Assembly (NCBI GenBank): GCA_036004685.1
Contig: DASYRE010000048.1
Coordinates: 55,630-119,629 of the forward strand
Direction: 5' to 3'
DNA from: Candidatus Polarisedimenticolia bacterium
Lineage (GTDB): Bacteria > Acidobacteriota > Polarisedimenticolia > Gp22-AA2 > AA152
Length of the DNA stretch: 64,000 nucleotides
How positions within the stretch are numbered: the stretch's first letter is position 1; each line of letters opens with the position of its first letter. The position numbers and the translations under genes were made by a program. The notes under the pieces were generated by a model. That model did not search any database. It was not told where the DNA came from and worked only from the letters and a program-made list of their open reading frames with translations. Of the stretch, positions 43,558 to 52,200 are shown piece by piece.

Positions 43558-45248
43558 ATCTCGATCACCATGGGGATGATCATCGGCCGCCGCCCCAGCT
43601 CCTTGCGGAAGAAGCGCTTCAGGTTCCCCTGCAGCTTGGCGTGGATCACGTGGACGTCGCCGCGCTCCTCCATCGTCGAGGAAGCGACGGTCTGCCGGAC
43701 GATGTCGGCCGCGCGTTGCAGGATTCCGTCCTCCTCTTCCTCCAGGACGAAGCCGCGGCTCACGATTTCCGGCTCCGTCTCGATTTCCCCGCTCCCCTTG
43801 TTGATCACGACGACGGCCGTCACGATACCGTCCTCCGAGAGATGGCGGCGGTCCCGGATCAGGACTTCCTCCACTTCTTCCCGCGTGCCGTCGATGAACA
43901 CCCGGCCGGTGCTGATCTTCTCCGATTTCCACCCCTTGTCCCGAGTGAACTCGAGGTGATCGCCGTCCTCCACCAGGAGGATGCGCTCCGGCGGGATCCC
44001 GCCCTCCCGCGCCAGGCGGGCATGGCGATGGAGCTGGCGGTACTCGCCGTGGATCGGGATGAAGTACCGGGGGCGCGTCAGGTTGAGCATGATTTTCAGC
44101 TCCTCCTGGCTGGCGTGACCGGAGGCGTGAATCGAACCGTGGTGGTCGTCGAGCATCACGTCGGCCCCGCGCTTGAGGAGGTGGTTCACCACCCGGGAGA
44201 TCGACTTCTCGTTGCCGGGGATCGTCCGCGCCGAGAAGATCACCAGGTCGCCGTCCCCGATCGTCACTTCCTTGTGCTCCTCCAGTGCGATGCGGGAGAG
44301 GGCCGACATCGGCTCGCCCTGGCTGCCGGTGACGACGAAGAGCATGCGCTCCGGGGAGACGCGCGAGGCCGCTTTCGGCTCGATCAGGACTCCGGCGGGA
44401 ATCGTCAGGTAGCCGAGGCGCTCCGCGACCTTGGTGTTCTGCAGGAGGCTGCGCCCCACCAGGCAGACACGCTTCTTGTTGGCGGCGGCGATGTCGAGGA
44501 TCTGTTGCACGCGGTGGATGTGGCTGGCGAACGTGGCCACCATGACCCGGCCGAGGGCGCGGCGCAGGATCGGCTCCAGGGCTTCGCCGACCCGGCGCTC
44601 GGAGGGGGTGAATCCTTCGCGCTCCGAGTTGGTCGAGTCCCCGAGCAGGGCCAGCACGCCCTCGTCTCCGAACTGCCCCAGCCGCGGGAAGTCGAAAAGC
44701 CGGCCGTCCACCGGGGTCTGATCGATCTTGAAATCGGCCGTGTGGATCACCAGGCCGACGGGCGTGCGGATGGCGAGACACATCGAGCCCGGGATGCTGT
44801 GGGTCACCTGGACGAACTCCACCTCGAACGGCCCGATCTTCACGACGTCCCGGGCGCTCACCGGACGCAGGTCGGCGCGCGCGTCGAGCCGGTGCTCCTG
44901 GAGCTTCGACTGGACCAGCCCGAGCGTGAACTCGGTCCCGTAGAGCGGGGCCCGCACCGCCTCGTAAAGGTAGGGGACGGCGCCGATGTGATCTTCGTGT
45001 CCGTGGGTGAGGACGATGCCGCGCACCTTGCGGGCGCGCTCGAACAGGTACTGGATGTCGGGGATGACGAAGTCGACTCCGAGAAGGTCCTCCTCGGGGA
45101 ACATCAGCCCCGCGTCCACGACCAGGATCTCCTCGCCGTACCGGAAGAGGGTGCAATTCAGGCCGAACTCGCCGCATCCCCCCAGGAAGAGGATCTCGAG
45201 GTGAGGCTGAGCGCGGGAGCCCTGGAAGGACTTTTCGGCGGACTTCAT
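43554..45248 (-). CDS. rnj: Ribonuclease J
   Basis: A 564-residue metallo-beta-lactamase/beta-CASP nuclease with 5'-3' exo- and endonuclease activity for mRNA decay and rRNA maturation. The zinc motif HGHEDH is at 82-87, later ligands occur in GSMCLAIR, HTADFKID and GDSTN, and the beta-CASP region has the IPGNEKSI and HASGHAS elements. The C-terminal ~100 residues are the oligomerisation domain. ATG 45248 begins at the conserved KSAEKSFQ stretch; a start 36 bases earlier (45284) is possible. Its stop overlaps the TTG of ftsK. Confidence 0.95.
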   Translation of the reverse strand: MKSAEKSFQGSRAQPHLEILFLGGCGEFGLNCTLFRYGEEILVVDAGLMFPEEDLLGVDFVIPDIQYLFERARKVRGIVLTHGHEDHIGAVPYLYEAVRAPLYGTEFTLGLVQSKLQEHRLDARADLRPVSARDVVKIGPFEVEFVQVTHSIPGSMCLAIRTPVGLVIHTADFKIDQTPVDGRLFDFPRLGQFGDEGVLALLGDSTNSEREGFTPSERRVGEALEPILRRALGRVMVATFASHIHRVQQILDIAAANKKRVCLVGRSLLQNTKVAERLGYLTIPAGVLIEPKAASRVSPERMLFVVTGSQGEPMSALSRIALEEHKEVTIGDGDLVIFSARTIPGNEKSISRVVNHLLKRGADVMLDDHHGSIHASGHASQEELKIMLNLTRPRYFIPIHGEYRQLHRHARLAREGGIPPERILLVEDGDHLEFTRDKGWKSEKISTGRVFIDGTREEVEEVLIRDRRHLSEDGIVTAVVVINKGSGEIETEPEIVSRGFVLEEEEDGILQRAADIVRQTVASSTMEERGDVHVIHAKLQGNLKRFFRKELGRRPMIIPMVIEI

Positions 45249-45316
45249 CCTGTCTCGGAAAGGGGCGCCCGCTCCGGCGTCCACCGGGCGCCTCGGCGGA
45301 AGCGCGAACGGCGCGG

Positions 45317-45322
45317 ATTATA
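45317..45322 (-). promoter_or_regulatory. Perfect -10 (TATAAT) for rnj
   Basis: On the minus strand TATAAT (45322-45317) sits in an AT-rich island, about 69 bases before the rnj start. A matching -35 is not evident. Confidence 0.5.
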
Positions 45323-45355
45323 TATCAATTTGAGCCGCGGGAGCGACGCGAAGAC

Positions 45356-46180
45356 TCACGGCATCTGCGGCCGGCGCCGGGCCAGCTCCAGGTATCCTTG
45401 GAGCGGAACGTCTTCGGGGCGGGCGGCGGGATCCAGCCCCGCCGCTTCCAGCCATTCTTCCACCTTCTCCGGGGGGAGTCCCGATCCGCCGGAGAGCGAG
45501 TTCCGGATTTTCTTCCGTCTCGCCGAGAAAGCCGCCTTCACCACCCGCTCGAAGATCGCCCCGTCGGCGGACGAGGCGAAGGGCGAGAGGCGGGGCTTGA
45601 AGCGCAGGACGGTGGAGTGGACCTCCGGCGGGGGCGAGAAACAGCCCGGAGGAAGGTCGAGCAGCCGGACCGCCTCGGCGCGGCAGCCGCACAGGAGCGT
45701 CAGGATCCCGTACTCGCGCTTCCCGGGAGGGGAGAGGATTCGTTCCCCCACCTCCCGCTGCACCATCAGCGTCAGATCCTCGAAACGCTCGGAGAGGGCC
45801 AGGAGCCGGAGGATGACCGGCGAGGCCACGGAATAGGGGAGGTTCCCGACGGCGCGCAGGCCGCGGCCGGGAGGCAGCTCCTGGTCAAACAGAGCGGCCA
45901 AATCGACGCGCAGGACGTCGCCCGCGACGATTCTCAGGTTCTCCGAAGCCGTCACGCTCTCGAGCCGCCTGACCAGCCGGGGATCGATCTCGAGGGCCAG
46001 GACCTTCACGCCCGCCTCGAGCAGCGGCGCCGTCAAGGCGCCCCGGCCCGGGCCCACTTCGAAGAAGCGCTCCCCGGGCTGCGGGGCGACGGCCTCGATG
46101 AGGCGCCGCACCGCGCCGGGGTCGGCCAGGAAGTGCTGCCCCAGGCGGCGGCGCGTCCGGGCGGAGGGTGCCGGGGTCAA
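45356..46180 (-). CDS. rsmA: 16S rRNA dimethyladenosine transferase
   Basis: A 274-residue KsgA that dimethylates two adjacent adenosines near the 3' end of 16S rRNA. RRLGQHFL (11-18) is the conserved N terminus, EVGPGRGALT (41-50) binds SAM, EIDPRL follows, and NLPY (113-116) is the catalytic motif. The C-terminal helical domain (VVKAAFSARRKKIRNSL) is complete. The start is TTG 46180: no ATG or GTG lies upstream of the conserved motif in this frame. It is divergent from trxA. Confidence 0.95.
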   Translation of the reverse strand: MTPAPSARTRRRLGQHFLADPGAVRRLIEAVAPQPGERFFEVGPGRGALTAPLLEAGVKVLALEIDPRLVRRLESVTASENLRIVAGDVLRVDLAALFDQELPPGRGLRAVGNLPYSVASPVILRLLALSERFEDLTLMVQREVGERILSPPGKREYGILTLLCGCRAEAVRLLDLPPGCFSPPPEVHSTVLRFKPRLSPFASSADGAIFERVVKAAFSARRKKIRNSLSGGSGLPPEKVEEWLEAAGLDPAARPEDVPLQGYLELARRRPQMP

Positions 46181-46247
46181 AGATGTATCCGGGCGGCGGG
46201 ATCCGGCATCTCAAGCACCGTGTCGAGGACCCGGCCCCGGCGCCAAC

Positions 46248-46277
46248 TTGGCGGGCCGGAGAAATCTATGATATAAA
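46248..46277 (+). promoter_or_regulatory. trxA promoter
   Basis: TTGGCG (46248-46253), 18-base spacer, TATAAA (46272-46277). The start codon is 26 bases downstream. Confidence 0.55.
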
Positions 46278-46302
46278 AACCACGGACTTTTGGAGTAGAT
46301 AG

Positions 46303-46638
46303 ATGGCCAGTGAAGAGGTCTTGATTTTGGACGCGATGAGCTTCGAGCGCGAGATATCGGGGCAAGGGAACGGACCGATCCTCGTCGATTTCTGGGCTGA
46401 ATGGTGCGGCCCCTGCCGTTTGATGGCTCCCATCCTGGACAAGGTGGCGGTCCGCTTCAAGGGGAAGGCCCGCATCGGGAAAGTGGACGTCGACGAGCAT
46501 CAGGCGCTGGCCGCGAAGTTCGGGATTCTCAGCATCCCGACGCTGCTTCTCTTCAAGGATGGCAAGGTTGTCGAGCAGGTGGTGGGGACGACTTCCGAGG
46601 AGAACCTCGCGAAGCTGATCGATCGTCACACCGCCTGA
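46303..46638 (+). CDS. trxA: Thioredoxin
   Basis: A 111-residue cytoplasmic dithiol-disulfide oxidoreductase. The active site WCGPC is at 34-38 and the cis-proline region is SIPTLLLF. Length and fold pattern are typical. A Shine-Dalgarno GGAG lies nine bases before ATG 46303. It has a clear promoter and stands alone between two minus-strand genes; the convergent REC-CheA-CheW gene ends 16 bases after it. Confidence 0.96.
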   Translation: MASEEVLILDAMSFEREISGQGNGPILVDFWAEWCGPCRLMAPILDKVAVRFKGKARIGKVDVDEHQALAAKFGILSIPTLLLFKDGKVVEQVVGTTSEENLAKLIDRHTA

Positions 46639-46654
46639 TCCCCCCGCTCCCGCC

Positions 46655-48358
46655 TCAGCGCACCCGGGCCAGTCTCAGAAGATCGGGAACGAGCGCCGTG
46701 CTTCCGTCGGACAGGATCGCGGTTCCGGCGAGCCGGGCCTCCTCTCCCCCGTTGAGCGGCGGACGGATGACGACGTCGGCTTGCCCCAGCACGGCGTCGG
46801 TGGCGAGAGCGTAGCGCTGCGGGCCGACGCGATACAGCAGGCCTGAAAACCCCCGCAGAGAAGGGCCGTCGGCGTCCACCCACGGGATGCGGTCGAAGCG
46901 TACCAGCGGAATCGGCTCTTCCGGATCCTCCTCCCAGAACGATCGCCCTTCCCGCAGGCGGATCTGCGACACGTCCAGCTCCACCGAGCGCTCGACGTTC
47001 GCGACCGGCACCGCCAGGAGCTGCTTTCCCACCTGGCACAGGTAGGAACGGACGAGCGCTACGCCGGCCGGCAGAACCATCTCCACTTTCCAGTCCTCTC
47101 CATCTCCTACGACGGCGGCGCTTCCCCCGAGACGCGCCACGAGGTCCCCGATCTCGCCGGCCAGGAGCCCGCCCGGCTTCGGATGAGGCGGCGCCGAGAC
47201 GCCGCTTCTCAGCACCAGCGCCGAGCCGTTCCGCGAGACCGCCGTCGTCACCCGGCAGGGCTCGATCCACCCCATCTGCCGCAGGATGTCGGAGCGTTGC
47301 ACTCCTTCCCGGACGATTCTCGGGAGCAGCCGCATCAGGATTTGCGCGATCTGCTCGAGATGGGCCAAATCGACGCGGCTTTCCCCTCCGGTGAGCGAGA
47401 AGACCGCCTCCCGGCCGGAAGCGGCGGCTGATTCCTCCACGCAACGCCCCAGTCTGGGAGCGATCCGATCGAACGGCACCATCCTGGCGGACAGGATCTC
47501 GGCGCGAATCTCCGCCAGGCTTCTTTCCAGCCTCTTCAGGGCCTCGTCCGAGCCCGGCGCCCCCGAGGTTTCCAGGGCGGCGGCCAGGAGATCCCGGTCG
47601 GCGCGGGCCGTTTCGGCCCGATCGAGGAGGCGCTGGAGCAGCTCGGCGCGAACCCGTACGGTTCCCTGCAGAGGAGGCGCGGGAAGCGAGAGCTCCATGG
47701 AAGCTTCCGGCTCGGGCTCCAGAACGATCTCCGCCGTGACGTCGAGGACCGCCGGCAGGGGCCGCAGGAATCGCTTCGCCGCCTCGGGAGAATGGCGCGT
47801 CTGCAGGGTGAGGTCGAGAACCGGCGCGCCTCCCTCCTGAAGCGGGATTCCGGACGGCGGCATGCCGGAAACGACACGTCCCAAGGAGGAGCAGCGCGCT
47901 GCCAGCACCCGGAGGCGCGCCGACGGCAAGGACGTCCCAGGACGGAGGGTGAGCCGCAACGCCACCCGCCTCTCCGGACCGGGATCAGGATCGGCGGGTG
48001 TTTCGAGATCCTGGAGCGCGCCGAGGACCTCCGCCGGCGAGAAAGGCTTCCGGAGGAAATCGCGGGCGCCCGCCGCCAGAGCGCGGAGGACCGCACCTTC
48101 CTGATCGCGCGCGGCGGAGACGATCACCCGGACCGAGGGGTCGGCGCCCACCAGGGCGCGCGTCGTCTCGACGCCGTCCATTCCCGGCATGATGAGATCG
48201 GTGATGATGAGATCGGGCTGCAGCTCGTCCTTGAGACTCAGCGCCGAGGCGCCGTCCGACGCCTCGGCGACGACGCGATGATCGCCCGACTCCAGGATGG
48301 CGCGGAGCATCGAGCGGACGAAGCCGGCGTCGTCGACCAGCAGGACCGAGAGGGGCAT
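46655..48358 (-). CDS. REC domain fused to degenerate CheA-like and CheW-like domains
   Basis: A 567-residue protein. Residues 1-120 are a response-regulator receiver with the phospho-acceptor Asp54 (TDLIMPG), the acidic pair DD at 9-10 and the Lys of FLRKPF. About 130-220 resembles the CheA P2-like segment. About 230-400 has the P3 dimerisation helices (AEIRAEILSARMVPFDRIAPRLG) followed by an ATPase-like stretch in which the N-box H-x-x-R-N and the G1 box are not preserved. About 430-567 is a CheW-like docking domain (YLCQVGKQLLAVPVANVE, RPPLNGG). The histidine phosphotransfer domain of CheA is missing and its place is taken by the receiver. A signalling scaffold rather than a kinase is likely. 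The gene is not near other chemotaxis genes here. Confidence 0.78.
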   Translation of the reverse strand: MPLSVLLVDDAGFVRSMLRAILESGDHRVVAEASDGASALSLKDELQPDLIITDLIMPGMDGVETTRALVGADPSVRVIVSAARDQEGAVLRALAAGARDFLRKPFSPAEVLGALQDLETPADPDPGPERRVALRLTLRPGTSLPSARLRVLAARCSSLGRVVSGMPPSGIPLQEGGAPVLDLTLQTRHSPEAAKRFLRPLPAVLDVTAEIVLEPEPEASMELSLPAPPLQGTVRVRAELLQRLLDRAETARADRDLLAAALETSGAPGSDEALKRLERSLAEIRAEILSARMVPFDRIAPRLGRCVEESAAASGREAVFSLTGGESRVDLAHLEQIAQILMRLLPRIVREGVQRSDILRQMGWIEPCRVTTAVSRNGSALVLRSGVSAPPHPKPGGLLAGEIGDLVARLGGSAAVVGDGEDWKVEMVLPAGVALVRSYLCQVGKQLLAVPVANVERSVELDVSQIRLREGRSFWEEDPEEPIPLVRFDRIPWVDADGPSLRGFSGLLYRVGPQRYALATDAVLGQADVVIRPPLNGGEEARLAGTAILSDGSTALVPDLLRLARVR

Positions 48359-48399
48359 CGGCAGATCCGAAGAGAATTCACGGCGAGACGCACGAACGC

Positions 48400-48428
48400 A
48401 TTATCGGACGGGGGGAGGAGGCTGTCAA
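48400..48428 (-). promoter_or_regulatory. Strong promoter of the REC-CheA-CheW gene
   Basis: On the minus strand: TTGACA (48428-48423), 17-base spacer, GATAAT (48405-48400). The start codon (48358) is about 35 bases after the expected transcription start. Confidence 0.7.
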
Positions 48429-48559
48429 CGAGTCTGAGGTCCAGGTCAGGGGATCGGGCCGGCGGCGGGACAGGTCCCACGGGTTTATACTCAGGAACAT
48501 TCTTGGTGAATCAGCGCTTGGGACCGGCAGACAGAGGCCGGCAGGAGGGAAGGAACTCG

Positions 48560-48970
48560 ATGAAGCGGGGGCTCCCGGCGTTGCGCCGGAGGGGAGGCGA
48601 GACTCGGGTCCATGGCGAGGTCCAGGGCTGCCGGAGGGACGGCTGGAAGGCCGTCTACGCCCAAGTCCGGCGCATCCCCCGGGGCCGCGTCATGACCTAC
48701 GGCCAGATCGCGACCCTGCTGGGCAGCCGCCTCTCTCCACGCGCAGTCGGCTGGGCGATGCATGGAAGCCCGCGAGGGGTTCCCTGGCACCGTGTCATCA
48801 ACGCTTCGGGAGGCTGTTCCACCGACCGGATGCCCGACATCCCACCGGGCCTCCAACAGGCTCTGCTGAAAGGAGAAGGAGTCGAATTCCGGGCCAACGG
48901 CACCCTCGACCTCGCACGCTACCGCTGGATGCCCCGTGGCGCGGCGCGCCGGCGCCCGCGAAAGCCCTGA
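48560..48970 (+). CDS. Alkyltransferase-like protein (ATL), MGMT fold without the catalytic cysteine
   Basis: A 136-residue protein with the DNA-binding and active-site region of O6-alkylguanine-DNA alkyltransferases: IPRGRVMTYGQIATLLG, RAVGWAMHGSP, then PWHRVI at 75-80. Alkyltransferases have PCHRV; ATL proteins have tryptophan (here Trp76) in place of the cysteine, bind alkylated guanine and route it to nucleotide excision repair. uvrB and uvrC are elsewhere in this window. ATG 48560 has a good Shine-Dalgarno (GGAGGGAAGGAA). The frame is open upstream but over the divergent gene. The first 25 residues are basic and of unknown use. Confidence 0.88.
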   Translation: MKRGLPALRRRGGETRVHGEVQGCRRDGWKAVYAQVRRIPRGRVMTYGQIATLLGSRLSPRAVGWAMHGSPRGVPWHRVINASGGCSTDRMPDIPPGLQQALLKGEGVEFRANGTLDLARYRWMPRGAARRRPRKP

Positions 48971-49126
48971 ATCGCCCGAAACGTCCTGCCGGGACTGAGG
49001 CGTTCCGTTCCTCTCCCCTGGCCGGATCGGTCCTTGGGCAAACGGGCGCTGATTCGCGCGCCCCGAGGGTTCGGCAACGGGGGAAGGGCCGCAGACCGAA
49101 AGCAGCATCGGGCAGCGGTCCCCCCC

Positions 49127-49156
49127 TTGACAGTGCGCTTGCCGAGCCACCACAAT
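49127..49156 (+). promoter_or_regulatory. Possible promoter of the TonB-dependent receptor gene
   Basis: TTGACA (49127-49132) and CACAAT (49151-49156) with an 18-base spacer; the -10 is weak. The start codon lies 77 bases later. Confidence 0.4.
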
Positions 49157-49233
49157 GAACCCCAGGCCCATTCGGGCAGCTCTCCAAGTCGGATCCAACG
49201 AGCACGCGAAGCGGCGGGAGCGGCCGGCGCACC

Positions 49234-52200
49234 ATGGCAAAAAGCCTGATTCGCAGCTGTCGCAGGCTGTTCATCCCCTGCCTCGCCTGGTTCCTCCTTG
49301 GAGGGAGTGTCGCCGGGGCGATCGCGGAGACTCCGGGGCTCGCGGCGCTCAACGGAGTCGTGGTGGACCGCGACGGCAGCCTCCTGCCGGGAGTCACGGT
49401 CGTCCTGGAGAATCCAGCCCTTGGAGTGGGGCCCCGCGGCGCCGTGACCAGCGCGAAAGGGGAGTTTCGGATCGTCAACGTCCCTCCCGGCACCGGATTC
49501 TCCATCCGGGCGAGCCTTCCCTCCTATCAGACCCTCGTCTTTCACGACGTGCAGCTTGTCCCCGGAGAGAACGTCTTCCCGGGCATCACGCTCCGGCCGG
49601 CGATCGTCCAGGAGGAAAGGGTCAAGGGAACCGTCGACGTCGTGAAACCCGAGTCGGCCACGACCAGCACGACGATCAGCTCGGAGTTCCTTTCGGGTCT
49701 GCCGATCCTGGGAAGAGACTATCAGGACATCCTGACCCTCGTTCCCGGAGTGACCGACGTGGACAATACCGGGAATCCGAACATCCACGGCGCGCGCGAC
49801 ACCGACGTCGTCACGCTGGTCGACGGCGTGAACACGACCGATCCCTTCACCGGGCTCTACGGACAGGAATTGAACGTCGAGTCGATCCAGGAGATCGAGG
49901 TGATCACGGCGGGGGCCACTGCCGAGTACAGTCGCGCTGCGGGCGGGTTTGTGAAGATCCTGACGAAGTCGGGCGGCAACGAGTTCAAAGGGACGTTCAA
50001 GTTCTTCATGCAGACGAGTCGCCTCGACGGCGACGGCGCCGGGACCGATCCGACCGACGTGCGCGGCGGTCTCGGCGAGCGGAACGGCTTCCGGGATCAG
50101 AGGTTCACCGACCTCTATCCGTTCCTGTCCCTTTCGGGGGCCTTCATCCAGGACCGGCTCTGGTATTTCTTCGCGCCGGAGTACGTCCAGATCGAGGAGC
50201 CCGTAAACGTCGGGACGCACGCCTTCATCGCGGGGACGCACGCCATTCGCGCCACCGCGAAGACCACCTGGCAGATGGTCCCGTCGAATCAGCTCGTCTT
50301 CGAGATCCTCTACGACGACACGCGTGAAGACAACAACGGCCTCGACAGCTTCACCGACTTGGAGAGCGGCTACGAGTTCCATCGCGGCGGGCCGACGACC
50401 ACGCTGCGCGACACCGCTACCCTGAGCCCGAATCTCTCGCTGGAGACGGCTCTCTCCCGTTTCGATCAATCGTTCAGCGTCACCCCGACCCTGAATCCCG
50501 ACACCAACGGCAACGGACTTCTGTTCGTCGACGGCATCCGCGCCCTCGGCGGGAACCAGGATGGGTTCCGCAACGCGCGCGAGCGGGATCCGGGAGAGGA
50601 CTACGACCGGGACGGGCGGTACGACATCTTCGAGGACGTGAGCGGCGACGGAGTCCTGGATGGCTGCGAGAACAACCCCGAGACGGGGGAAAGGTATTGC
50701 TTTCCACCGTCGGGAGAGTATCCCGGCTGGTACGAGTCGAAAGGATTCGACTTGAACGACAACCGCAGTTTGCGGGACTGTCCTCGCAACCCGGATGGGT
50801 CTTACGATTTCGACGATCCTCTTTGCGAGCTGGACCGCAACAGGCGCATCCATTACGGCGAGGACATCGATCGCGACGGACAGCTGACGGGGCCTTACGG
50901 CTGCGAGGGGAAAGAGCGCGAGGACGTGAACTGCAACGGCCGGATCGACTTCGAGACCGACGCGAACGAGAACGGCATCGTGGATCCCGCGGAGGACCGG
51001 GGGATTCCCTGTTCCAATCGGTCGCTTTGCCCGGACGGGACGGAGCCCGGGACGGGGGGCAACGGTCGCTTCGACTCGGAAGATCGGAACGGCAACGACG
51101 AGCTGGACACCTTGCCGGGCTCGGGGTACACGCCGTTCCCGTTCTGGGAGGATCGCAACGGCGACCACGTAGCGCAGCGCGGGGAGTTCCACGCTCCTCA
51201 GTTCCCCGATCGCGATTACGTCCTCAGCGACAACACCAACCGCATCTCGGGCCCCTTCTACTTCGATTACACCGACTCGCGGACCCGCGACACGCTCAAG
51301 AGCGATCTCTCCGCCTACGTGGACGATCTGCTGGGCAGCCATGATCTCAAGATCGGCGCCGTCTTCGAGCAGGAGAGCTTCGAGCGGACGACGCACCAGC
51401 GGCCCTACCTGACGGTCTCCACGGGATTCGACCCGGCCAGCGGAAGGAACGGAGGAACCGTGGGCACGCTGCTGCCGACGCAGGGAGACGTCCACAACAC
51501 GGCGGGCGGCGATCATCTCGGCTTCTACTTCCAGGACACCTACAAGCCCCTTCCCAACCTGTCGGTCAACCTCGGGCTCCGCTTCGATCGCGAGAGCATC
51601 CATTCCGAGGGGTTCGAGTTCTTCGAGCCGGCCGCGCAGCGCCGGGAGTTCGACATCCTGATGGGGCTCAATGGGTTCGAGGCGGCCCCCCGGTTTGCCG
51701 ATTTCAACCAGGATGGAGTCGTCAACCTGGGATTCACCGGCGATCCCCTTTATTCGATGGTCCGCTACGCGCAGCTCGAATCCCAGCTGGCCGAGATCGC
51801 CCCCCGGCGCTTCTCGCGTCACAACTTCCTCACGTCGATTGAAAGCGCCTTGCTGTCCCAGCTCAACATCCACGACCCCAACCTCCTGCGCAGCGGGCGG
51901 CCCCGCCAACCCCAGGATGTCCTGATCACCAACAACAACCTGGCGCCGAGGCTGAGCCTCTCCTGGGATCCGCGATCCGACGGGAAATCGAAGGTCTTCG
52001 CCTCGTGGGGCCGGTACTATGGGAACCTCTTCCTGGAGACGGTAATCGGCGAGGAGGGGCCCGACCTCATCAGTCCCTACTACCAGTACGACGCCGACGG
52101 CGTCGATCTCGCCGGACTGCCGAACAACCAGATCGGCAAGCGGATCTCGGCCCCGCCTCCCGCCGCCACTCAGGTCGACCGGGGCATGCGGACGCCCTTC

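Noticed and set aside
41209..43959. A 916-codon plus-strand frame over ftsK
   Set aside because: Antisense of ftsK, with no family pattern.
41176..45177. One continuous 1333-codon minus-strand frame spanning ftsK and rnj
   Set aside because: Only the ftsK part (from TTG 43557) shows protein features; the remainder is a shifted frame of rnj.
48484..48491. TATACT before the ATL gene as a promoter
   Set aside because: No -35 at an acceptable distance; only one half of a promoter can be seen.
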